Made by a program: the position numbers and the translations under genes
Notes under the pieces: generated by a model
Told to the model about the DNA's origin: nothing
What the model saw: only the letters and a program-made list of their open reading frames with translations
Database searches by the model: none
From: Verrucomicrobium sp.
GTDB lineage: Bacteria > Verrucomicrobiota > Verrucomicrobiia > Methylacidiphilales > UBA1321
DNA: 64,000 bases
Assembly (NCBI GenBank): GCA_017849585.1
Contig: JAFIGT010000019.1
Location: forward strand, 1 to 64,000
Direction of reading: 5' to 3'
Shown here: piece by piece, positions 1 through 8,012 of the stretch
Layout: the number at the start of each line of letters is the position of its first letter
How positions within the stretch are numbered: the stretch's first letter is position 1

Positions 1-1331
1 AGGACACCGATGAATCCAATTTCGTTTCGCAGGATTCCCAGCGCGAGCTGACCTTCTACGAGATCAAGAGCGACCTCGTCCTGCGCAATGGCGCGCGCTT
101 CTACAATGATCACGCCCACCCAGAGTACTCCACTCCCGAGTGCGCCACGCTGCAGGAACTCGTCGCGCAGGACAAGGCGGGCGAGCGCATCCTTGAGGAA
201 TGCGCCCGGCAGGCCACGCGCCACGGCTCGCGCACGATCCGGCTCTACAAGAACAACACCGACTTCCGCGGCCACAGCTACGGTTGCCATGACAATTTCC
301 TCATCCCCCGTGCCATTCCGTGGGACCGCCTCGTCGATGCGATGACGCCGTTCCTCGTGACGCGCCAGATTTATTCCGGCGCGGGCAAGGTGGGATGGGA
401 ATGCGAGAACTCGACCATCGGCGGCGGCTTTCAAATCTCCCAACGGGCCGATTTCTTCACCGAGCTTGTCAGCATCGACACGATGAATCGCCGCCCGCTC
501 ATCAACACGCGTGACGAGCCGCACGCCGATCCGTCACAGTACCGCCGGTTCCACGTCATCGTAGGCGACGCCAATCTCTCCGAGTTTTCCACGTGGCTGA
601 AGATGGGCACCACCGCGCTCGTCCTCGAATCGCTCAAGGAGGAATCGCTTCCGACCGCATGGCACCTCGCCGATCCGTTGCACTCGCACCGCGACATCTC
701 GCGCGATACGACCTTCAAGTGGGAGCTCCCCCTCGCCAATGGCAAGATCACGACGGCGGTCGAACTTCAAATGCGTCTCGTCGAATGGGTCGCGCAACGC
801 GTCGATCTCTCCCATCCGGAAAAGCGCAAGGTGTGGCAGGATTGGAAAGAGACCCTCGAAACGCTCGCCATCACGCCGCTGCAATGCCGCGATCGCCTTG
901 ACTGGACCGCGAAGTATTTCCTACTCGACGAATTCCGCAAGGCGGAGGGCCTCGAATGGGACAACCCGTGGCTGCAAAGTCTCGATCTGGAATATCACCT
1001 CCTCAAACGCGAGGAAGGCCTCTTCTACGCGCTCGAAAGCTCCGGCCAGATGAAGCGCATCATCACCGAAGCCGAGGTCATCCACGCCTTGCAACAACCG
1101 CCCACCTCCACCCGCGCCTACCTGCGCGGCAAGTGCGTGCAAAAATTCGCCAAAGCGGTCAAAACCGCGCAATGGGATCACATGGTCCTCGCCTATCAGG
1201 ATCGCGAAATCCGCCTCGACCTCAGCCGCGCCTTCGCCGGGAGCGAACTCGAGGAATTCATCGCCGCGATCGACCGCTCCTCCACGGTGGAAGAATTCAT
1301 CAAGTATTTGGAATCCAGACCCGTTAGATAG
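1..1331 (+). CDS. dop: Dop, Pup/UBact deamidase-depupylase (5' end outside window)
   Basis: The frame is open from base 3, so the window cuts off the N-terminus including the expected G-x-E-x-E-Y-G motif; 442 residues are visible. Seen: N-G-A-R-F-Y-N-D-H-A-H-P-E-Y-S-T-P-E, Y-K-N-N-T-D, F-L-V-T-R-Q-I-Y-S-G-A-G-K-V, I-N-T-R-D-E-P-H-A-D and a C-terminal P-P-T-S-T-R-A-Y-L-R-G segment. These are hallmarks of the Dop/PafA carboxylate-amine ligase fold. The D-H-A-H-P-E-Y-S version and the W-D-x-x-x near the C-terminus fit Dop better than PafA. Dop removes the small modifier from substrates and, where the modifier ends in Gln, deamidates it. It is the first visible gene of the proteasome cluster. Stop is TAG. 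Confidence 0.93.
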   Translation, partial: DTDESNFVSQDSQRELTFYEIKSDLVLRNGARFYNDHAHPEYSTPECATLQELVAQDKAGERILEECARQATRHGSRTIRLYKNNTDFRGHSYGCHDNFLIPRAIPWDRLVDAMTPFLVTRQIYSGAGKVGWECENSTIGGGFQISQRADFFTELVSIDTMNRRPLINTRDEPHADPSQYRRFHVIVGDANLSEFSTWLKMGTTALVLESLKEESLPTAWHLADPLHSHRDISRDTTFKWELPLANGKITTAVELQMRLVEWVAQRVDLSHPEKRKVWQDWKETLETLAITPLQCRDRLDWTAKYFLLDEFRKAEGLEWDNPWLQSLDLEYHLLKREEGLFYALESSGQMKRIITEAEVIHALQQPPTSTRAYLRGKCVQKFAKAVKTAQWDHMVLAYQDREIRLDLSRAFAGSELEEFIAAIDRSSTVEEFIKYLESRPVR

Positions 1332-1413
1332 ATAGGGCCGACAACGGCATGGAATAAGCAGCAAATCTTGAAACCCCATTTGCAAAGCGAAACCACAGAA
1401 CTAAGGTAACTAT

Positions 1414-1590
1414 ATGCCTGATCAAGGACAAAAGAACCGTCCGTCCGGTGGCCCGACAGAACCTCCGAGCCCAGGTGGCGGACCGCACTCCCCGAAGGTG
1501 GAACGTCCCAGCGTGGACGACCTGCTGAAACGCATGCGCAAGGTCGATCCCGACCAAGCCAAACGCTATCGTCAACGCACGGGAGAATAA
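1414..1590 (+). CDS. UBact/Pup-type prokaryotic ubiquitin-like modifier
   Basis: A 58-codon gene between dop and prcB. It is rich in Pro, Gly, Lys and Arg, with a disordered-looking N-terminal half and a helical C-terminal half (V-D-D-L-L-K-R-M-R-K-V-D). It ends in R-Q-R-T-G-E. UBact proteins of Gram-negative phyla are described with a C-terminal R-[T/S]-G-[E/Q], whereas actinobacterial Pup ends G-G-Q or G-G-E. Because the last residue is already Glu, PafA should be able to attach it to substrate lysines without prior deamidation. AAGG at 1403-1406 sits 7 bases before the ATG. Position and tail make the identification strong despite the short length. Confidence 0.93.
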   Translation: MPDQGQKNRPSGGPTEPPSPGGGPHSPKVERPSVDDLLKRMRKVDPDQAKRYRQRTGE

Positions 1591-1594
1591 CTCA

Positions 1595-2398
1595 ATGGAC
1601 ACACGGGGAAATGGAACCATGCCCCTCGCTACGGTGCGAGGGGACGGAGATTTTATCGCCTTATTATCCCAGTCCGGGATGTGGCCCACCGCCACCCAGA
1701 CGGGCGCGGTGAATGCCGCAAATCCGCACACCCCGGAGATCGTCGCGACGACGGTGCTCTCCTTTCACTATAAGGACGGCGTCCTCATCGCCGGTGACCG
1801 CCGCGCCACCGCGGGCCACACCGTCGTGTACGACCGCGCCGACAAGGTGATCGACATCGATCCCTACACCATCATGGCCATCGCGGGCACTCCCGCCACC
1901 GCCTTTGAAATGGCGCGTGTCCTTCAACACTCGTTCCAATACTACCGCCGCAGCCAGCTCCAGCCCTTGAGTCTGGAAGCGAAAGTTCGCGCCCTGGGCA
2001 AGTTGCTGAAAGATAATCTCGGCATGACCCTCCAAGGCATCGGCGTGGTCGTCCCGATCCTCGCAGCGATGTCGCCCAACTCTGATCCGCACCTCTACTT
2101 TTATGACGCCATGGGCGCGCAATTCCTCGCCGCCGACTTCGCTGTCTCCGGTTCGGGATCACCCGCCGTGCGCAGCGTGTTGCAATATCTCAATCGCTGG
2201 AGCGGCAAACCCACCACACAGCGCGACGAAAGGGAGAGCATCGAACTTGCCCTGCAACTGCTCGACGTGGCGGCGGAATCCGACACCGCCACTGGGGGCA
2301 TCGACCGCCGCTCGCAAATCTTTCCGCAGGTGAAACTCCTCACCCGCGACGGCATGCGCACCATTGATCAGGAAACCCTCGTGAAAATTCTAGGATAA
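1595..2398 (+). CDS. prcB: 20S proteasome beta subunit
   Basis: 267 residues. A propeptide of about 51 residues precedes an Ala|Thr-Thr-Val junction, predicting autocatalytic exposure of Thr52. Counting from that Thr, Asp17 (in A-G-D-R-R-A-T) and Lys33 (in R-A-D-K-V) fall exactly at the conserved catalytic positions of proteasome beta subunits. It is the proteolytic subunit of the cytoplasmic core that degrades tagged proteins. The ATG lies 4 bases after the modifier gene; the GGGAGA at that gene's end can serve as its ribosome site. An internal ATG at 1619 is a less likely start because it shortens the propeptide. Confidence 0.95.
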   Translation: MDTRGNGTMPLATVRGDGDFIALLSQSGMWPTATQTGAVNAANPHTPEIVATTVLSFHYKDGVLIAGDRRATAGHTVVYDRADKVIDIDPYTIMAIAGTPATAFEMARVLQHSFQYYRRSQLQPLSLEAKVRALGKLLKDNLGMTLQGIGVVVPILAAMSPNSDPHLYFYDAMGAQFLAADFAVSGSGSPAVRSVLQYLNRWSGKPTTQRDERESIELALQLLDVAAESDTATGGIDRRSQIFPQVKLLTRDGMRTIDQETLVKILG

Positions 2399-2399
2399 T

Positions 2400-3167
2400 A
2401 TGATCTCCGAAGAACCGTATCGTTGGTTGGAAGCCATCCGCAATCGCCGCGAATACATCGAGGACCAGATGCAGGGCGGCCTGCCGGTCGTCGCGATCAA
2501 TGGCGAACCCGGCATCCTTTATCTCACCACCCGCGCCACGACTCCCAAGATTTTCGAAATCTACGATCATCTCGCGCTCGGCTGCCTCGGTCATCCCGCC
2601 GATCTGGAAAAAGTCCGTCAGGCTGCCATCGATGCCGCACATCTCGAAGGTTTCACCCGCTCGCAACACGACGTCACCGCGCGCCGTCTCGTGAATTACA
2701 ATCTCGGACCCGCGCTAAAGAATGCCTTCGAGCAAATCTTTGCCGCCCCGCTCATGTTCCGGGGTATCCTCTGCGAACTCGCCGATCAACCGGCCAACGA
2801 CGCGGCGTGGGTGATCGACTACGACGGCACCTATCAATCCCCGCGCCCCGAGGAATTTCATCGCGGCCTCATCGTCGCCGGCCGCAAGCGCTCCCAACAA
2901 AACTGGGAGCAGCTCAAGGACAAGAAGGGCGAACTCCTGCACGACTGGCCTGCCATGGCGCTCTCGGCCCTGCGCATCGCTGCTTGGATTCGGCTTCTGG
3001 AAAAATCCGAACAGCATGCGGAGTGGAACGACACTCCCGAGATGCTGCCCGATCTCCTGAAAATCTTCCCCGAGGGACTCGAGTTCTCGGTGCTCGATCG
3101 CAAACTCGTAGCCACCTCGCAGGCCTATCGCACTCCCGCCTCAGCCGAACTCGGACTGGGCGGATGA
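2400..3167 (+). CDS. prcA: 20S proteasome alpha subunit
   Basis: 255 residues. It starts one base after the prcB stop, so the two subunits are translationally close. It lacks an N-terminal Thr nucleophile and has the non-catalytic Ntn-fold pattern (G-I-L-Y-L-T-T, then A-L-G-C-L-G-H-P-A-D-L-E, then D-Y-D-G-T-Y). The alpha ring gates access to the beta chamber and docks the ATPase ring. No Mpa/ARC ATPase gene is seen in the window; it may lie upstream of dop. Sequence conservation of alpha subunits is low, so position next to prcB contributes much to this call. Confidence 0.9.
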   Translation: MISEEPYRWLEAIRNRREYIEDQMQGGLPVVAINGEPGILYLTTRATTPKIFEIYDHLALGCLGHPADLEKVRQAAIDAAHLEGFTRSQHDVTARRLVNYNLGPALKNAFEQIFAAPLMFRGILCELADQPANDAAWVIDYDGTYQSPRPEEFHRGLIVAGRKRSQQNWEQLKDKKGELLHDWPAMALSALRIAAWIRLLEKSEQHAEWNDTPEMLPDLLKIFPEGLEFSVLDRKLVATSQAYRTPASAELGLGG

Positions 3168-3239
3168 GTTTTCAGTTCTACGTTTTCCGTTTTCAGTAAA
3201 ATCAATCGCTTACACTCCACCAACCCCGAACTGAAAACT
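3167..3239. repeat. Perfect 12-bp inverted repeat between prcA and pafA
   Basis: AGTTTTCAGTTC (3167-3178) and GAACTGAAAACT (3228-3239) are exact reverse complements separated by 49 bases. The spacer holds a further partial GTTTTCAGT copy. It begins on the last base of the prcA stop and ends about 20 bases before pafA. It could form a long-loop hairpin separating pafA expression from prcBA, or be a dispersed intergenic repeat. No strong terminator T-tract is present. Confidence 0.6.
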
Positions 3240-3259
3240 TTTCCAACTAGCTCTTCTTT

Positions 3260-4648
3260 ATGAACCGTCTCGCTGGCATTGAAACGGAATACGGTTGTCT
3301 GGCCCCGGAATCCTTCGGATTGCCGACTGTGCCCATTCGCGTCCGCGATCACGCATTCAAGAAAAAGAAGCTCGGCCTGATTGATCTCCACGACCGCGAC
3401 TACGATGAACCCGCGGGGAACGGCGGCTTTCTCTTCAACGGCGGCCGCCTCTATCTCGACATGGGTCATCTCGAGTACTGTACGCCCGAGTGTAAAAATC
3501 TCGCCGACGTGGTCGCTTACGAACACGCCGGTAATTGCATCCTACAGCAATCCACCCAGGAACTCGGCCTCGATAACGACGTCTTTTTCATCAAGAACAA
3601 TATCGACCACTACACCAGCGCCACCTTCGGCTGCCACGAAAACTACTCACTGCGCCGCGACGCGCCCCTCGCCCAAAAGAACATCGATTCCCTCCTCGCC
3701 TTCCTCTCCGCCCGCATCGTCCTCGTCGGCGCGGGCCGGGTTGGCGTCACACTCGCACCGCGTCGCTATCATAAGGTTGAAGATACGGAACCGGTCCACT
3801 ATCAGATTTCCCAGCGCGCCGATTTCATCCAGACTGATATTTACGAATGGGTGCAGTTCAATCGCGCACTCATCAATGCCCGCGATGAACCGCTCGCCGA
3901 TTACCGCCGCTTTCGCCGCCTCCATTTGCTCCTCGGCGATTCGAACATGCTGGCTTACACGAATGCGCTGAAGATCGGCACGACCTCCCTCGTCCTCGAT
4001 CTTCTGGAGGCCAATGCACTACCGAAACTTTCGCTCGCGAATCCCGTCATCGCCATGCGCCAGATTTCACATCACCCAAATGGCAACTGGATGATGAAAC
4101 TCCACGATGGCCGCGAATGGACCGCGCTCGATCTGCTTGAGGAATTTCACCGGGCCGCCACCAGCGGCGCCATCTTCCTCGACGACGACGCCCATTGGGT
4201 GCTCAAGGAATGGGAATTCTGCGTGCAAGCACTGCGCCACCAGCGCGACGCCCTCATCGGCAAACTGGATTGGGTGACGAAACATTTCCTGCTCTCGTCC
4301 TTTGTGGAGTCACAGAAAATCGAGTGGACCGATCCGTGGCTGGAAAGTCTCGATCTCGAATACCACCAACTCAATCCCAAGCGCAGCCTGCTCGCAGGAT
4401 TACCCGGCACGGCTCTCGACAAGATCGGTCTTCCCGAACTCACAAAACGGGATTACCAAGTGCAGCCTCCCACCAATACCCGCGCGTTCCTACGCAGTGA
4501 AGCGATGCACATGATTGTGCAGAAAAAACTCCCCTACGTGCTCGATTGGGATTTGATCTATATCGGTGAAGGCCGTCAGATTCAATTGGACGATCCCTAC
4601 TCCAACGACCTCAGCACGCTCAAGGATCTTACCCATTTTCAGGGCTGA
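3260..4648 (+). CDS. pafA: PafA, Pup/UBact-protein ligase
   Basis: 462 residues beginning M-N-R-L-A-G-I-E-T-E-Y-G, the N-terminal ATP/Mg-binding motif of the Dop/PafA family. It continues with N-G-G-R-L-Y-L-D-M-G-H-L-E-Y-C-T-P-E, F-I-K-N-N-I-D, G-C-H-E-N-Y, I-S-Q-R-A-D-F, I-N-A-R-D-E-P-L-A-D and L-G-D-S-N-M. The L-Y-L-D version and the C-terminal D-W-D-L-I-Y...D-D-P-Y fit PafA rather than Dop. It phosphorylates the C-terminal Glu of the modifier and joins it to a substrate lysine. It is last in the dop-UBact-prcB-prcA-pafA order and is separated from prcA by about 90 bases holding the inverted repeat. Confidence 0.93.
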   Translation: MNRLAGIETEYGCLAPESFGLPTVPIRVRDHAFKKKKLGLIDLHDRDYDEPAGNGGFLFNGGRLYLDMGHLEYCTPECKNLADVVAYEHAGNCILQQSTQELGLDNDVFFIKNNIDHYTSATFGCHENYSLRRDAPLAQKNIDSLLAFLSARIVLVGAGRVGVTLAPRRYHKVEDTEPVHYQISQRADFIQTDIYEWVQFNRALINARDEPLADYRRFRRLHLLLGDSNMLAYTNALKIGTTSLVLDLLEANALPKLSLANPVIAMRQISHHPNGNWMMKLHDGREWTALDLLEEFHRAATSGAIFLDDDAHWVLKEWEFCVQALRHQRDALIGKLDWVTKHFLLSSFVESQKIEWTDPWLESLDLEYHQLNPKRSLLAGLPGTALDKIGLPELTKRDYQVQPPTNTRAFLRSEAMHMIVQKKLPYVLDWDLIYIGEGRQIQLDDPYSNDLSTLKDLTHFQG

Positions 4649-4665
4649 TCCGATCAAGCCATTCT

Positions 4666-5580
4666 CTACGACTTCTCTTCCTTGCGGGGGAAAAGTTCGC
4701 GGGCAATCTTTTGGATCTTGGTCGCCACCTCGGTGCATTTCTCACTCGCGGTCTGGATATTCTGCGAGAAACGTTTGCCCTTCTGCCCTTCGGCAAATTC
4801 GTTGCCCACGAGAAACGCATAGCCCATGAGCGGCGTGAGGTGATTGTTCAAATCATGCAGCAGCTTGCGCACTTCCTGGCCAATCGGCGAATCGGTTTCC
4901 CCCATCGTAAGAAAGCAGGTGGCGAGATTCCAGTCGGACGGCGTCGTCACCTTCAGATTGAAACCGGGATAATGCACCACCCGCACCGGCTTGCCATAAA
5001 GTTCCACCGCCGCCGTATCGTCCGTCACCTGCACACCGGAGGCGGCTACGTGATCATACGCTTCGGCCAGCAGCGTCTTGCGAAAAATCTGCGGGGTCTG
5101 CACCGACCAGATCACGTTGCGATCGAGAGTCTGCACCACATTGCCTTCGGCCGTGACCTCCTTGAGCGTATCGCTGCTGGGAGTTCCGCAGACCGCCGCG
5201 CCCATTTCCTGCGCCGCTGCCAAGACGGTTGAGACCAGAGTCTCGGTCACAAAAGGACGCGCGGCGTCATGAATCAAGACGTACTGGGAATCCGTTGAAA
5301 CAGCGGCCAGGCCGTTGCGAACAGAGTCCTGCCGCAGCACACCACCATGCGCCAGCTTGATCTTACCCGTTGCAATCGCTTCGGGGAAGAGTTCCTGCAC
5401 CTGCGTCTCGGTTTCCGGGCGAACCACGAGGATAATTTCGCTTACCAACGTCACCGCCTGCAATCGTTCTAGCGTGTGGACGAGCAGTGGCTTGCCTGCA
5501 AGCGGGGTCAAAAGTTTATCAAACCCCATCCGCTGACTGCGGCCTGCGGCAACGACGACGGCACTGACTTGATCGCTCAT
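4666..5580 (-). CDS. ispD: IspD cytidylyltransferase with C-terminal DHp-like extension
   Basis: 304 residues against roughly 225-240 for usual IspD. Residues 1-228 form the MEP-pathway 4-diphosphocytidyl-2-C-methylerythritol synthase: A-A-G-R-S-Q-R-M-G-F-D-K (11-22), R-Q-D-S-V-R-N-G (83-90), H-D-A-A-R-P-F (104-110) and T-D-D-T-A-A-V-E (186-193). Residues about 236-295 carry L-L-H-D-L-N-N-H-L-T-P-L-M-G-Y-A followed by a long helix. This resembles the H-box helical hairpin of histidine kinases (His242) without an ATPase domain. The start codon overlaps the mlaD stop by 4 bases, suggesting coupled translation in the mla operon. The catalytic assignment is firm; the role of the extension is unknown. 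Confidence 0.93.
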   Translation of the reverse strand: MSDQVSAVVVAAGRSQRMGFDKLLTPLAGKPLLVHTLERLQAVTLVSEIILVVRPETETQVQELFPEAIATGKIKLAHGGVLRQDSVRNGLAAVSTDSQYVLIHDAARPFVTETLVSTVLAAAQEMGAAVCGTPSSDTLKEVTAEGNVVQTLDRNVIWSVQTPQIFRKTLLAEAYDHVAASGVQVTDDTAAVELYGKPVRVVHYPGFNLKVTTPSDWNLATCFLTMGETDSPIGQEVRKLLHDLNNHLTPLMGYAFLVGNEFAEGQKGKRFSQNIQTASEKCTEVATKIQKIARELFPRKEEKS

Positions 5581-6362
5581 TTTCTTTGGCTCCGGCCAGA
5601 GCGTTCGGCTTTCTCTTTATCCCTGCCGGAAATTTCCTCTTTCGTGGCAGAGTCCGAGTAAAACAAAACACCGTGACGACGGATGTTAATGATGAAGGCG
5701 GCGAGATTATCGGCCACTTCCTTGTTGTTGAGTAGCATCCCGACAGCCCCCTGCCCTTTTTGAGCTTGTTCCATGAGGTTGTCCACCCGTGTTAAAATCG
5801 AGCGCGCTTTGACAATCGACTCCTTGAGATCGGCGCGGGTCTGGTCGGTGAGAATGTCCTGATTCACATTGGTCAGCGCAGTCTTGAGCTGCTTGATGGC
5901 ATCGCGGGCATCCACCACCAGCGGTCCTGTGCTGTCAGCCAGATCGTTCAGTCCAGTGCTGCGGGCACCCTCTACTTTTTCGCCCGGTTCATAATAGGGC
6001 TCCACATTGCCGTTATAGAGTTGCACATCGACAAAGCGGTCGCCGAGCAATCCGGAGGAACCAATGACCCAACGCGATTTGCGGCTGATCTTGATCTCGT
6101 CGAACAGCTTCACCGAAACTTGGACCGCGTTGCCATTGTCAACCACCTTGGGTGGAGTTGTCACGCGGCCAATCGGCGCGCCAGAGAGATAAACATTGGA
6201 GCCCTTGAGCAAGCCGCTCGCATTAGGAAATGTAACGTCGAGAGTATAGTAGGAACGGATCTGCTCCCCCATCCGGCCAAAGGTGACCACTAGCGCCCCG
6301 ATAATGGCCAGGCCGACCAGCACGAAGACGCCAACTTTGATTTCGAGCGATTTATTCTGCAT
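5577..6362 (-). CDS. mlaD: MlaD-type MCE-domain lipid transporter component
   Basis: 261 residues from ATG 6362. Longer readings overlap mlaF and have no support. An N-terminal transmembrane anchor (V-G-V-F-V-L-V-G-L-A-I-I-G-A-L) is followed by an MCE domain (F-P-N-A-S-G-L-L-K-G-S-N-V-Y-L-S-G-A-P-I-G-R-V split by loops). A coiled C-terminal helix region follows (residues about 150-230). It is a periplasmic substrate-binding protein anchored in the inner membrane that works with MlaE and MlaF in phospholipid transport between envelope membranes. It starts 11 bases after mlaF and overlaps ispD (ATGA). Confidence 0.92.
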   Translation of the reverse strand: MQNKSLEIKVGVFVLVGLAIIGALVVTFGRMGEQIRSYYTLDVTFPNASGLLKGSNVYLSGAPIGRVTTPPKVVDNGNAVQVSVKLFDEIKISRKSRWVIGSSGLLGDRFVDVQLYNGNVEPYYEPGEKVEGARSTGLNDLADSTGPLVVDARDAIKQLKTALTNVNQDILTDQTRADLKESIVKARSILTRVDNLMEQAQKGQGAVGMLLNNKEVADNLAAFIINIRRHGVLFYSDSATKEEISGRDKEKAERSGRSQRK

Positions 6363-6373
6363 ACGTTTCTCTT

Positions 6374-7132
6374 TTAAAATATAGCGTCCGAAACCATGGA
6401 AATACCACGCACAAACCGCATGACCACGGGGTCCTCTGATTTTTGAATCGCGTCTGGCGTTTCCACACAATAAATCTTTCCTTCATGCAACATCGCGATG
6501 CGATCAGCGATTTCGTAGGCACTCACCATATCGTGCGTCACGATGATCGCCGTCATATTGTACTCTTCGCCTAATCGCAGGATGAGCTTGTTGATGCTAT
6601 CGGAAACAATCGGGTCCAGTCCAGCAGTCGGTTCATCGTATAGCATCAGGGAGGGCCGACTGATGGCCGCGCGCGCCAAGGCCACGCGCTTCTTCATACC
6701 GCCGCTGATCTCGGATGGCATTTTGCTTTCCTGCCCCGGTAGATCAACGATTTTAAGAGCCCGCGCCACTTCCTTGATGATTTCAGCCTCGTTCAGCTTC
6801 CCTTCTTCGCGAAGAGAAAAAGCGACGTTTTCACCCACACTGAGAGAATCGAAAAGCGCACCATTCTGGAAAAGCATCCCCATCTCTCGCCGAACCGTCG
6901 TAAGGTCTTCTTCGGAAATAAGGGTAAGATCCCGTCCCCGGAAAAAAACATGTCCTTTGTCCGGACGCAGTAATCCCATGATGTGGCGCAATAGTACACT
7001 CTTGCCCCCACCGCTGCGGCCGATGATGACCATGTTTTCGCCTTCGTGAACCTGAAGGTTCACGCCATTGAGCACGTGCTGCTTCTGCAACCGTTTGTGG
7101 ATATCCTGAAGATCAAGCAAGGGAGCGCTCAT
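6374..7132 (-). CDS. mlaF: MlaF-type ABC transporter ATPase
   Basis: 252 residues from ATG 7132; a TTG two codons upstream overlaps the mlaE stop but is less likely. Counting from that TTG, Walker A is G-R-S-G-G-G-K-S (40-47), the ABC signature is S-G-G-M-K-K-R (145-151), and Walker B is L-M-L-Y-D-E-P-T (164-171), followed by the H-loop in V-T-H-D. This is the cytoplasmic ATPase of the Mla-type lipid transporter. It is tightly packed with mlaE and mlaD. Confidence 0.94.
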   Translation of the reverse strand: MSAPLLDLQDIHKRLQKQHVLNGVNLQVHEGENMVIIGRSGGGKSVLLRHIMGLLRPDKGHVFFRGRDLTLISEEDLTTVRREMGMLFQNGALFDSLSVGENVAFSLREEGKLNEAEIIKEVARALKIVDLPGQESKMPSEISGGMKKRVALARAAISRPSLMLYDEPTAGLDPIVSDSINKLILRLGEEYNMTAIIVTHDMVSAYEIADRIAMLHEGKIYCVETPDAIQKSEDPVVMRFVRGISMVSDAIF

Positions 7133-7134
7133 GG

Positions 7135-7923
7135 TCAATTCGGGAAGAGGAGGTTAAGCAGAAAGGTGAAGAAGAAATTGGCAACCAATACGGCCAGTGA
7201 GGAATCCACGACGGCGTCCGTCGTCGCGCGTCCGACTCCCTCCGCGCCATAGCCGCTATGCAAGCCTTTGTGGCAACAGATTAGAGCGATCATCATGCCA
7301 AAAAAGAATCCTTTGATGGTGCCAATCCATACATCCTTCGCCATGGTATACTTCAGCGTGTTGTCCCAGTAGTAAACGCCATCCACGCCCAGCATGCCCA
7401 CCGCCACGTAGTACCCCGCTCCGATACCACATACGATGGTGATGACAGTCAGAATGGGCATGGCGATGGCCATGGCCAGAAAGCGCGGTACGAGCAGGTA
7501 CTCGGTCGGATACACTGCCAAGGATCGCAGGGCATCAAGTTGCTCGGTAATTTTCATCGTGGCCAATTCCGCCGCCAAGGAAGATCCCACGCGGCCCGCA
7601 ATCATCAACGCACACAGTACCGGCCCCAGTTCGCGGCACATCGCCAAGGCATTGACCGGCCCCCCTGCCGAAGGCATGCCCAGCGGTCCAAATTGAAATT
7701 GAATCTGGGCGGCAAATACGGCGCCTGTAAAAGCTCCCGTGGTAATCACCACAGGCTGGGAGCGCACGCCGATCAAATAAAGCTGCTGGAGGAGCAACCG
7801 GCAACGCAACGGATAGCGAAACATCGCGCGAATAATATCCTGCAACATCAGGACCAGTTCACCGCTGGCGGTGACGAGCCCGATGACGCTATGGCCAAAC
7901 CGTTGCGCGACGGAAAGTAACAT
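7135..7923 (-). CDS. mlaE: MlaE-type ABC permease
   Basis: 262 residues from ATG 7923; a TTG at 7959 would add 12 residues. It has the MlaE/YrbE family core: G-A-F-T-G-A-V-F-A-A-Q, E-L-G-P-V-L-C-A-L-M-I-A-G-R-V-G-S-S-L-A-A-E-L with the strongly conserved glycines, then M-K-I-T-E-Q-L-D-A-L. Hydrophobic segments span the rest to the C-terminus. It is the membrane domain of the inner-membrane lipid transporter and the first gene of the mlaE-mlaF-mlaD-ispD operon. Confidence 0.94.
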   Translation of the reverse strand: MLLSVAQRFGHSVIGLVTASGELVLMLQDIIRAMFRYPLRCRLLLQQLYLIGVRSQPVVITTGAFTGAVFAAQIQFQFGPLGMPSAGGPVNALAMCRELGPVLCALMIAGRVGSSLAAELATMKITEQLDALRSLAVYPTEYLLVPRFLAMAIAMPILTVITIVCGIGAGYYVAVGMLGVDGVYYWDNTLKYTMAKDVWIGTIKGFFFGMMIALICCHKGLHSGYGAEGVGRATTDAVVDSSLAVLVANFFFTFLLNLLFPN

Positions 7924-8012
7924 GGGGTGAACGTTACCCAAGCCGTCTGCGTCCGACAAGGGGAACGTGCGACAGTTTTGTTCTTTTTAACTTAACAGTA
8001 TGAACTGTCGTC

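Noticed and set aside
6363-6470. Longer MlaD reading starting at 6470
   Set aside because: It overlaps the end of mlaF and adds 36 residues without MCE features. ATG 6362 gives the usual N-terminal membrane anchor.
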